From NCBI GenBank assembly GCA_024362935.1, contig JANCRA010000019.1, forward strand, positions 14,504,501 to 14,568,500: a stretch of 64,000 nt of DNA, written 5' to 3'. Below the pieces are notes generated by a model that worked only from the letters and a program-made list of their open reading frames with translations, ran no database searches and was not told where the DNA came from. The DNA comes from Setophaga petechia (Eukaryota > Chordata > Aves > Passeriformes > Parulidae). The position numbers and the translations under genes were made by a program. This document shows, piece by piece, positions 23,701 through 33,831 of the stretch (positions are counted from its first letter, which is position 1; every line of letters starts with the position of its first letter).

Positions 23701-25421
23701 TGCAAACTCATTGTTGTCATGGTCACACATAATCAAGTATTATGAACTCACATTACAATACTTCAGAAGACAGAATTATCATTATATTAATGATGTTTTA
23801 GAACAAATTCAAAAATATGTTACTTTACTCAGCAAAATTAATTGCTTTCTAGCAAAGCCTCAAGGGTACAAAGGCCAGGGAGGGAAGGAAATACTTAAAT
23901 TAAAGAACAGTGCTGTCTAAATGCATATGTAAAACAGAAAGAAGCTCCTAACAGAGAAATGAGGATTTAGATCCTCTAGTCAGAGTAGTCAGGGCCCAAA
24001 TTCCTACCCCTTTCTCCCCAATATCAGTGTTTGATAATGATGGGCAAAGAGATGCAATGTTTTAGAAGCTGTCTTAGATGCACAGAATAAAGATTTCGTC
24101 ATGAAACACCAAACATTATTTTATTAAAATTCTGTTGCAACAGCTGCCCTGACAGCTCATGACTGGTTTTGTCAGTGAAATACCACCCACATGGGAAGTC
24201 TTGGAGAGGTCTAAGAAGGGTGCCCTTCCCAATACTGCAATCTACTGGATTTTCATGGTGAGGATGTGGACAGGAGTAATATTAATATGCCAATAACTTG
24301 ATTGCAGTGCTCAATTGCATCCACAAATGTTGTAAATGTAGATATTTCCAGCTAATGAAGCTACACTCACTGAAAAGGGTTGGTAACACCTGTTAGCAGT
24401 GCAATGCCCAGGATATGGAGCATATTGGGTGCACCCAGTATAGGGCTTTGCTGGAAACACACAGCTCATCTTCTGCCTTGCAGAGGCTGCACCTTGCTGG
24501 AAACTTAGGCATGAGCTATGAGCCATCTTCAAGCTTGTAACAGGACATAGTTTTTTAATCTAGCCAACTTGTCTCCTCTTCCCTAAGAAAAGAAGCAGAA
24601 AGGATCTCTTTGTCCAAGGCCTGACCCCTCTAGACATCCTGTCTTTCTTAAAATAACTCTTGTTGTACCCCGATTAAGGAAGTTTTTCTTCTCCAGATCC
24701 TGTTACACGTGGTGCTGGTGTAACCCAAAGCACAAAAATGTATTATCCTTTATTTTTGGGTATGCACCTGAGTGTGTGTGTATGCACACTGGCCTTTTAA
24801 ACAATTTTCTTTGATTTACTGGTAATTAGTTACATGAATATACACCAGTATCTGAATTCACTAAATAAACAGCCTTAAAAAACAATGGAAAGGTAAAAAT
24901 GCCATACACTCAGATGTTTTTTGGCTCAATAGATTCACTGAATGCCTCAATTCTGGCTAACAAGCATATAAATCTACCTACTAAAGAAAACTTCAATTCT
25001 AATGAGGAGCTATTAGGGAGCAGCAGAAACAAATACCTTTTCCAATATTGCTCTCTTTTCCTGAGGTCTGATGTAGCATTATCAATGGGACTGCAGGGGT
25101 ACAGGCTTGCTATGTGGGTGTGTTGGAAGGAAAAGGGAAGTTATTATGGTGGGAAAATTGCACTATTTTGGGTTGTTTTGAGGTTTGACTGGCATGAATT
25201 CAAGTAGTTTTACAAATACTCTCCTCAATATATTCCTACTTTTTTTTATTTTGATAGAAAAACTTTAAGCGACTTCGCTTTCATTAAGAAAGTCACCTGG
25301 AAGAAGTAATCAAAATACCTTCAATTTTCAATATTATAACGAGGTAACAAGTACATAGCTGATTTTACAGGTTAGGATGAAGAGTTATTATTCAGATTAA
25401 TTTAGATAACATGTACAAGAT
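23701..25421. other. Unique non-coding sequence
   Basis: A 102-codon plus frame at 24899-25207 has no recognisable motif. Nothing else seen. Confidence 0.5.
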
Positions 25422-25548
25422 AAGGCCGAGTTGGGAAGGACTCTGAACAACCTGTTGTTGTGGAAGACATCCCTGCCCATGGCAGAGGGATTGGAACTAC
25501 ACGATATTTAAGGTCCCTTCCAAATCAAACCATTATAGCATTCTAAGA
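25422..25548 (+). repeat. CR1 LINE 3' tail fragment
   Basis: About 125 bp, sense orientation: ACATCCCTGCCCATGGCAGA, then GGGATTGGAACTAC, AAGGTCCCTTCCAAATC and a mutated ATTCTAAGA tail. Strongly 5'-truncated. Confidence 0.9.
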
Positions 25549-26189
25549 TAGATGGCATTAAGACCAAGAACTTTTGGAAACATTAATTTTTGTAGACCAA
25601 TGGCACAGATTACTGGATGATTCTTGAAGTCTTAAAGGTCTCTATTAGTGTTGCAGATTATAGAACTGTTACGTGCAGGGAGATGTCTTATGGAAATACT
25701 GCAAGACAGTTTACAAGATATGGTGTACTTGTTTCTTAACAGAGAATTTGTTCTGGAAGTGGAAAACAAAATACAATTATAAGCTCTTTGAGATTACAGG
25801 ATTTCTTTTAAGCCTTTTTGACTGCTTTTTGTTTTCTCTTCTCTTCCTTGTTCCTTCTTTTATATTTTATTAATTTGAATAAAGTGAAAAAGAAGATATA
25901 AAGCAATTTCATTTCAATTATTACACTTTTTTTGCAGGATGAAAGAGTAGAATTTTATACTGGGAAATGTCATATTTACTAAAATTATTCACTCTACAGT
26001 ATTTATTTTCCTCAGTTGTTAATGGTGATTACTGTTGGGGTGATGGTCTGAATACTGTTTACTCCATCTACTGCCATGTAATAACACTGAATCTGTTTCA
26101 CAGTTCCTGGCTAAGAAGTCAGTTAACAAAAACCTGCAGCTGCCTCAAATTTCACTATTTCCTGTAGGGGGATACAGTATGGGTAAATG
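25549..26189. other. Unique AT-rich sequence
   Basis: No gene recognised; two 66-codon frames are typical of background. Confidence 0.5.
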
Positions 26190-26421
26190 AAGGTGGTATA
26201 GAATGTAACCTTATCCCCTAAAGAGTTGCAGCTGAACCAATTACTAAAGATTAGGAGCAGGCCTGATGTTAACAGGCCACACCTGTAGCCAGTAAGAAGA
26301 GTGTTATAAAAGAGTGGATTGGTGGGAACTGGAGCCAGTTGGCTACTGTGAGGACAAGGAAGAATCAGTACCTAGAGGAGCTGCCTACAAGAAACATCAA
26401 GGAGGTATGAAACTCTGGCAA
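26190..26421 (+). repeat. Promoter-like dispersed repeat, copy A
   Basis: Shares an ordered set of blocks with copy B (28712-28976): TAGAATGTAA, GAGTTGCAGCTG, the GGCCTG/TTAA/GGxCACA block, CCARTAAGAA, TACTGTGAGGA, GAGGAGCTGCC and AAGRAGGTATGA. A TATAAAAG motif (GTTATAAAAGAGTGG, near 26308) lies about 95 bp before AG|GTATGA, a good splice-donor match. The layout is TATA box, short leader, donor site, as in an LTR or a first exon. I vaguely recognise it as a bird interspersed repeat but cannot name it. Confidence 0.7.
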
Positions 26422-26847
26422 CATGGAACCTTTGCAATGTATTGATAATAGACCCCTTGCACTGTGGCGACAACAATTTCCAAACAGCAAATTTAGCCCT
26501 CGGAGTCTTCCCAAGCAAACATAAGGCACATTTGTTCCAATGGAAGCATCAGCCTAGTGATTTGGAGGATGCTTTACATGAGGATGGCTGTGCTGGCTGT
26601 GTGTGGTGACTCCAGGGGGACCAAACCTCCCTTGTGGAGCAGCGGTGCTGCTGCATGCTGGTAATTCCCTCCCTGCAACCATTCACTGCTGGGCTGCCAC
26701 AGAACAGCAGAAGAATTCTCTTCAGTTTATCCCCTATACATCACTTGCTTATTTAGCCTAAAGCATCCTTCCTTCCCATCTGTGAGGCTGCATATGTCTG
26801 AGGTCAGATAAGGGAATTCTGTTCTCTATTAATGAAAGCTGTTTTAA
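26422..26847. other. Unrecognised sequence between copy A and an AATAAA/poly(A) end
   Basis: No open frame of note and no similarity to the sequence after copy B. It might be the body of a polyadenylated unit that begins at copy A, but this is inference. Confidence 0.35.
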
Positions 26848-26878
26848 AATAAACCTGCCATGTTAAAAAAAAAAAAAA
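26848..26878 (+). other. AATAAA followed by A14 (retrocopy-like 3' end)
   Basis: AATAAA at 26848-26853 is followed 11 bases later by fourteen A's (26865-26878), the form left by retrotransposition of a polyadenylated RNA. No target-site duplication could be matched by eye. Confidence 0.4.
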
Positions 26879-28711
26879 GAGTTAAGGAAGGCTATAAAAT
26901 CTCAAAATGGATATTCATCCTATTTTTCACCCTCAATTTAAAAAAACCCATTTTGTAAAGAGAGTATTTTCCTCCTGGGACTTTGTTGCTTTCATCAGAA
27001 AGCCCAAATTAAGATTGCTGTATAGGTGAAAAGCTGTATCCACAAATGACGTAGATTACAGAGCAACTCAGCAACCTCCAGATTTAATTCTGACAGGCAG
27101 GAGCAGGTGTATGCCATGAAGTGCAACCTTGGAAAGATGACCCCACATGACTATTAATTTACATTTGATAGTTGTAAGATAAAGTAAGGGTTAATTAAGG
27201 AACTTCCAGAAGGGGCACAGGATGTTCAGGTGAAAGGTAGAGCAAGGAATATGTGGAATATGTGTTGACCCAGAAATAGGCCAGCTGGTTTATGTTATTA
27301 CTTTATTTTTCACTGAGACCTTCAAGTGATTGTAAAGCTCTACAGGGAAATGTGCTCTGTGATGACCTGAGTATTATGCCAAATGCCTTAGAGGCTGAGG
27401 CACTGGTTTACCATATCCTGCTGTGAGAGCATTGGAAGATAGGATGATGCCTTGTAGACTGAATACAAGGCAGGCATGCTTTGCAGTATTGTGTTATGAA
27501 GCTTTGAAAAAATATGCTTTTCACCACAGGCAAGCTTGACAAAATGGACAGGATCCAATAAAGTCTTTATTTAAACTTCTTCCATTCCTTTCCTACCATT
27601 TTCTTTCTGCTAGCCATAATCTCATTCTATTTCTCTGTACCAGGGTAAAGTAGAATGAACGGTCCTGCTTTTGCTGGTTTAACTTGTCTCTCATACATCA
27701 TATCTGCTCATTAATTTTGCTGTTAGCAGTAATAACATGGACAAATGATCTACTGCATCATCAGATAGAGCTCCCATTTGGGAAAGGAAGAGTTTGCTTT
27801 GCTTTGATTCCATCTTTTTTTTCCCCCTCAGGAATTATTAAGTCAGTAGGAATGTAAAAAAAATTAGTAAACGCTGATGCAGAAGAGAAATTTCTGTTTG
27901 CAATATTTTATGGCTGTGTGGTTTTATTTTGCTCTGCTAAAAATCCAAAATAACTGCACCTTCTCAGGAAGTAGAAAAGACTGTTCTCATTAGCCAGGGA
28001 GTCGGATGGCTCTTTTACTAAGAAAAAGCCTTGGATCTTCTAGGCTGTTGTTTCTTCCTTCCTGATAAATACCTCCTTCCCTTTCTCATTTGTTCTCATG
28101 CATTGCAGCCCTCCACATTGCACCATCTGGGCTGCACATGCTGATTTGTGTTGTTGGAAATAAGAGAGATTCTTGCTGTTGTGGGGAGAACTACATTTTA
28201 TAGCCCTTCTGGTCATCTCTCAGGTGACATCTCTGCTCCTCTGTTCCACCTCTGGTGGAAGTTCATAACCTGTCCAGAAAGGGAGACCCATTAGTTGGTT
28301 TTGTAATGACTTTCTGGCTATGATATTGAACAGGCACAACACAGCTTCACACCTGGAGATTTTTGAAGGTGCTGGAAGTGGCTCAGACCCACCTGAGTCA
28401 GCATCAAAGGGAAGCTTATTATTACACTTCCTCTCATTTAAATCTACTGCTTTTTGACACAAGCTTATGAAGAAAGGCAGATCTCTTACCCCAACCTCTT
28501 GGCCAGAAGGAACGCACTGTTGTGTTGCTTTTCTTCCATTCTTCCCCTTTCTCCTCCCATGGGATGACTGGTTGCCATTGTATTTCCTCCCAGTCTGGCC
28601 ACAGGTTCACCTGGCTTGGTCATTCAAATATGCCTTTAGAGATTAACAAAAGACAGTGATGCTTCTGAGGTAGGGAATTTTATCTTCTCCTGTCCCCTTG
28701 TTCTGTGGAGG
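26879..28711. other. Unique non-coding sequence
   Basis: Open frames at most 80 codons. No retroviral internal sequence is visible between repeat copies A and B. Confidence 0.5.
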
Positions 28712-28976
28712 GATAGAATGTAAGAAAATAAAGATAGTGCAGAAGGTAGTCTAATACCTGAGGAGTTGCAGCTGTACTAATCACCAAAGATCAGGAACAG
28801 GCCTGCCCTTAATAGGTCACAGGCGTGTCCAATAAGAAAACGAGTTCCACAAAAGAATGGGTTAGGTGGTGAGAAGAGAGGTGGAGTTTGTTGTCTGTAC
28901 TGTGAGGAAGAGGGGGTCAGTGCTCTGAGGAGCTGCCCATGAGGAATCACCAAGAAGGTATGAGACTTTTGCAATA
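28712..28976 (+). repeat. Promoter-like dispersed repeat, copy B
   Basis: Second copy of the repeat at 26190-26421, same orientation, 2.5 kb downstream. It has about 30 extra bases after TAGAATGTAA. The TATA motif of copy A is lost (CCACAAAAGAATGG at the same place) while the AG|GTATGAG donor-like end is kept. Divergence is too high for a recent local duplication, so two independent insertions of one family, or an old duplication, fit best. Confidence 0.7.
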
Positions 28977-31900
28977 AGATGACAACACTGCTCTCCCTTT
29001 GTCAGACTGTTGACTTTACATTGCCAAAGTTTTGGGCCAAAACTGAGTTTGAGTATTTATGTGGATGTTTTCAGTATCTCCATGTTGCTCAGATTCAGGT
29101 AGTGAGGCTGGTTGTTGAGTATCCAGGCACAAGATCCTCCAAGGAATTTGGGGGAGCTGGAACATTAGTACATCTTCAGTTCCCATGTTATCTAGATTTT
29201 CTTCCTCTCTGGCCCTCAGTGGGCAACAGCACACACCCCTCTTATGCTCAGTACCACAGGAAAAACACTGCTTTGGCACTGGACAGACCAACTTTTCCCT
29301 GTGTCAATGTCCTCCACAGCAAACAGGGCTTAGTACTGAAACACTGTGCATCTCCAACAACTCATGTGTGAAACATTTGATATTTATTGGACTTTTCCAG
29401 TTCTTTGGTACCTCTGCATTTCCACTTAAGAAAGAGCTACCTGGGAAAATTCACAGCCATGAAAATTTGTCATGAGATATTTCTCGACCAGCTTTATGTA
29501 GGACTAAAATTTTCCAGCATTCTTTTGTCATGCTTTATTCATGAATGGAAAACACCTTCGTTACAAAGTGGATCAGTTCAGTTAAGTTCCTTAATGACAG
29601 GTCTTTCTTCCTATGTATAAATAGTTCCCATAGTGTCAGACTTAAATGTTCACGCTTGTTTGTTTATTCAGGGCCTGGGTCAAATGCCTGCCTTTGCATC
29701 AGCTACTAGTACAAGGGTTACACTTTAATGTTGATTTTGGTTGTTTTGGCATTATTCAAAGCTTTAAAGATAGCTCCCTATTTTTTTCTTAATAAATAAT
29801 AAATTTTAAAAATCAGAGTGTCATGACTAGGTTTGAAACCATAAGGCTACTTGTCCTGTTAAGAATAAGGCAAATTTCTCTGTAGTATTAAGAGATTTGG
29901 CAGAAAATAAACCCCCTTGCATTCCAGCTGGTTCTCAGATATCAGAGGGGCTGGGGGTGGCTGGGCTTAGGTTTTGAGCACTAAGCACCAGAGGTGCAGA
30001 GCCAACCGGCTCTGTAAATCCAGCCACATTCTCTGAGACTACCACAATTACAGACTCACAAATGGTGCCATACACTCCAGGTCTGCTCATACCAAATAAA
30101 CTCTCCCAGCTGATTAGAAATCAGGTTGTGTTCAATACCTCTCATGGGCAGGTGCAAAGTAGCTTATTGAGCAACAGAAATGCAGGTTTTATTGGATTGT
30201 CAGTGATAAAGACACTGTTTGCAGAAACACATGTGAATATACAAAATAGGAGCAACACAGCCAACAAAAATGCTGTAAATTGAGAAATGGCTCCATAGTG
30301 CTAAAGGCATGATCACCACAAGGTTGTTTTCTGAATTTCCCAAGGAAGTATCCAGTATAGGTGACTGCTTGAGTCATACCCAGTGCGTGGCCTTATGGGG
30401 AAGGAGATTGGTGCAGCTATAGTTAACCATCCCAGGATACGAAGATGAAATCTCTGACCTCCCTTTCCATTGAAACTACATTTATATAGTTTTGGGTGGT
30501 TTTTTTTTTTTTGAGGGGAAAATGAAATATTACAGTTGATGTGATTTCATATTTACGTGGAGTTTTAATGGCTTTAGTCATACATGAAAAGCATGTACAG
30601 GTTTTACTTGATTTGCATATGCCAGAGTATGAAAAGTAGTATGTGTTTTTGTGTCATTGGAACAAAGTTCACCTTTCAGTCACCATTTGGGTTATTTCTT
30701 TGGCTCAGTTCCTGTTAGCTGTATTGTTTTAAACAGAGCATGACCACAACACCTCTGTGCCACCCCATCCTTTGTTCCATGTCTCTCTCAGGGCAGTACA
30801 TCAAGTTTCCTCAGTGTTCCTGCTCCTAAGGCATGCAGTCTGTTTCTGGTGAACCATAACTAAGGCTTGCACGCCTTCTTGATAAACTTTGTTTCATCAG
30901 GATTTTCTCTACACTCCTTGTATGTTGGAGAAATCAGGTTCTGTAATAGTCTTCCAAACAGTTCAGGAATTGAAATATGAATGGAGATCCCTTAGCTGAT
31001 GTGGTTGTCTGTGACATCCTGGGACTGAACAGATTCTTTCTACTATTGTAATTAATGAACAGGAAAAGAAACAATGCCTTTAGTTGTAATTACCTGTCAT
31101 ATATAGACACCTTCAGTAGGAGTTTATTTTAAGAAGGAATATACAGTGATTGGTTTTGGAACATCAGTCCAAAAGATTGAAGTTTCACGAAACACAGCCA
31201 AAGCCTGAGAGCTTAGTCAGATCATAAAGAATCACCCCTGTATAAGTGAAGGAAACATGAGGGACCTTGGTTGGCTTGAGGAACCTCTTGACATCCAGGT
31301 GTGCAAAGTTCAGAGAGTGGCTGTGCCCAGGCTTGAAGGAAAAAAGATGCAGTTCTGCAGTCCCAGACCTTCCCCCTGTGGCCCAGCTGTGGACACTTCC
31401 TGGGGGCAGAAGGAGAGGTTCCATGGGTGGGCAGGGAGTGCTGGCATGTGCTGATGTCAGATCTCATGTGCCAGCCCTCACCCTGCCTGGTGAGAGCCTC
31501 GAGAGGTCTCTGTGCCCTCTGCCAGGCTTAGGGGGATGTTCCTGATTTGGATGTTCTGGAACAGAATTCTCTTTCTCATCTGTATACCGTGCCTTACCCT
31601 TTGGCATGAAATCCAAGCAACCTCAGGAGTGAAATGTAAGAATTTCCTAGACCCTGCAGAGGGAAGGGTGGGACTGGGACTGCAGTTTCCCTCTGTCCTT
31701 GCATCAGTATTGTACAAATGAGCATTTGCGTGATATATTTTTAGACAGCATTGAAAAGTCTCAGAAATTTTGATACTATATGGAGTCAGTGATTGCCTTC
31801 AGATCTAGAGAAATAAATTGGCTTTTCTGATCTTTGAAATTATTTAATTTTTCTTATTTATAAGGAATTTTTTGTTTGTTTTTTGAACACGCCTAGTGTC

Positions 31901-33085
31901 TTTAATATGTAGCTCCTTAATCCCTTATTAATAGGATTTTTAAACCTGACAAACAGCTCAACCAGAGAAGCAAATCCAATGGTGAAGCAGAATTTGATTT
32001 AAGTCTCTGAGAATGTAAGCCCACAGAGTAACTGGCCTGCAGATAATTCAATATACATCTCTCTGGGTATATGTTCATCTTGCAGTGTATAAACTGCAAT
32101 AAATCACACAGAAAAGACAGAGACAAATTCTTCCAGGAATATGTTTATAGGTGAATTCTAGCTGTGTACAGAAAGTGAAGTATTTTCAGAGCAAGAAAAG
32201 ATTATATCACTACATCTTTGACTTCAGAAAAAGCTTTTTTTAATTTACAGCTGTTAAATTTGATTCTGTGTACTGGAAACAATTTAAAGTGGCAGTTCAA
32301 TTATCACTGTTCTTCACTATTTCAGAATTGATCTTATAATTCCTAAAATTCCAAAAATATTTAAGAAACTTTTAAAACAAAAAAATTATAATCTGGTAAT
32401 AAAATCTTTGAAATATTGCAAAATTCCTGCAAAATGTGGAAAAAATACAATCATTCAGGAAGAGATTTTTCTTAGTCTTCATAACCCAGACAAGGCATAG
32501 AAAACTCTTCCTTTTTGACCTCAGGTTAACAAAGAACTTAAGCGTATATGAAAAAGATTAGGATGAAGATAAAATAAGCACATGAACAGTGACATAAATA
32601 TATTTGTATAAATACAAAATGAAATATATAAATAAAATATTATTCACAGGAAAAAAATTAAAAAGTGAAAATATTATTTCATTAGGCATAAAAACCATAG
32701 TGATTGCAACATTCAGGGAAAAATCCAACTTAAAAAAATAACTTAAAAAATATTATACATAGTCTCATAAATTATTGTCATGTTCCTGAGGAAAAAACTT
32801 AGTGCAGTTAAGATTTATGTTTATCAAGCTGTTGCATCATACAATCAAGATACCTGGAGCTAGATTTTTACTTGAAAAATATCTCCATTGTATAGAAGAA
32901 AAAGGGCTTAAATACAGCCCCAAGTAAATTAGGAAAGCCTTGGCATGCTATTTGTCTGGAGAATACCAGTAGTATAAGCTAGAAGTGGGAAACCAGAGCA
33001 ATAGCAAAAAGTGACTCAAAGGAGGCGTAATTTTTAACTCTGACAGAAAAAAAAGAGGAAAAAAAAATTGATGCAAAACAAAGAA
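28977..33085. other. Unique non-coding sequence
   Basis: No exon recognised. Frames of up to 130 codons (28979-29371) overlap minus-strand frames of similar length. A T13 run lies at 30500-30512. The stretch 32220-32760 is very AT-rich. Confidence 0.5.
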
Positions 33086-33831
33086 GGTAAATCAGCCTAG
33101 GGTTAGGGATGGTCCCAGGGAAAAAACTGTGGAGGCAGCCATGTTGTGGAAGTTTTGCACCCCCCTTGGGATGCCCTTTGCAGCTGCAGTGTGCCTTGAG
33201 CTCAAGGTTTCCTGGCTTAAAAAACCCTAACCCTAGACGTGACCCTAACCTTAATTGTAGGTTAAAGCCTAACCCTAACCCTAGGCAGGTAAATCATTCT
33301 AGAGTTAGGGATGGTTTCAGGTAAAAAGTTGGTGAGGCAGCCATGTTGTGGCAGTTTTGTGGTCCCCATGGGATGCCTTTTGCAGCTGCAGTGTGCCTAG
33401 AGCTCAGGCCTTCCTGGTTTAAAAAACCCTAACCCTAGGCTTAACCCTAACCTTAATCGTAGGTTAAAGCTTAACCCTAGCCCTAGGCAGGTAAATCATT
33501 CTAGGGTTAGGGATGGTTTCAGGTAAAAATTTGTTGAGGCAGCCGTGTTGTGGCAGTTTTTGTTGTGCTCTCCTTCGTAGCTGCAGTGTGCCTGGAGCTC
33601 AGGGTTTCCTTGTTTAAAAAATCGTAACCCTAGGCTTAACCCGAAACCTAACCCTAAATCTGACCCTAGCTAGGCAAATAAGCCTGGGGTTAGGGATGGT
33701 CCCAAGGAAAAAGCTGGGTAGGCAGCCATGTTGTGGCAATTTTGCACTCCCCTTGGCATGCCTTTTGCAGGTGCAGTGTGCTTGGAGCTCTGGGGTTCGT
33801 TTTTCTTGGAACCCTGACCCTGACCTGAGGC
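33086..33831. repeat. Tandem array of four units with telomere-like borders
   Basis: Units start at 33086, 33288, 33490 and 33673 (lengths 202, 202, 183 and about 160 bp). Each opens with AGGGTTAGGGATGGT or close, passes through GGCAGCCATGTTGTGG, GCAGCTGCAGTGTGCCT-like and GAGCTCA-type blocks, and closes with CCCTAACCCTAG-type repeats. Thus each unit carries TTAGGG at its left end and CCCTAA at its right end. At the first two junctions the motifs form inverted repeats with a 14-nt spacer: 33273-33284 with 33299-33310, and 33475-33486 with 33501-33512, each 11 of 12 paired. The last unit is the most decayed (CCCTGA). No coding role is suggested. Confidence 0.9.

Noticed and set aside
23498..23920. 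140-codon plus-strand frame
   Set aside because: Lies largely over a degraded CR1 fragment and shows no protein motif.
26190..28976. Complete provirus with copies A and B as its two LTRs
   Set aside because: The 2.5 kb between them shows no retroviral gene, the copies are too diverged from each other, and no primer-binding site or matching target duplication was seen.
28979..29371. 130-codon plus-strand frame
   Set aside because: Overlaps a minus-strand frame of 91 codons and has no recognisable motif.
33086..33831. CRISPR array
   Set aside because: Vertebrate context, units of about 160-202 bp that are similar along most of their length, and no short-repeat/spacer alternation.
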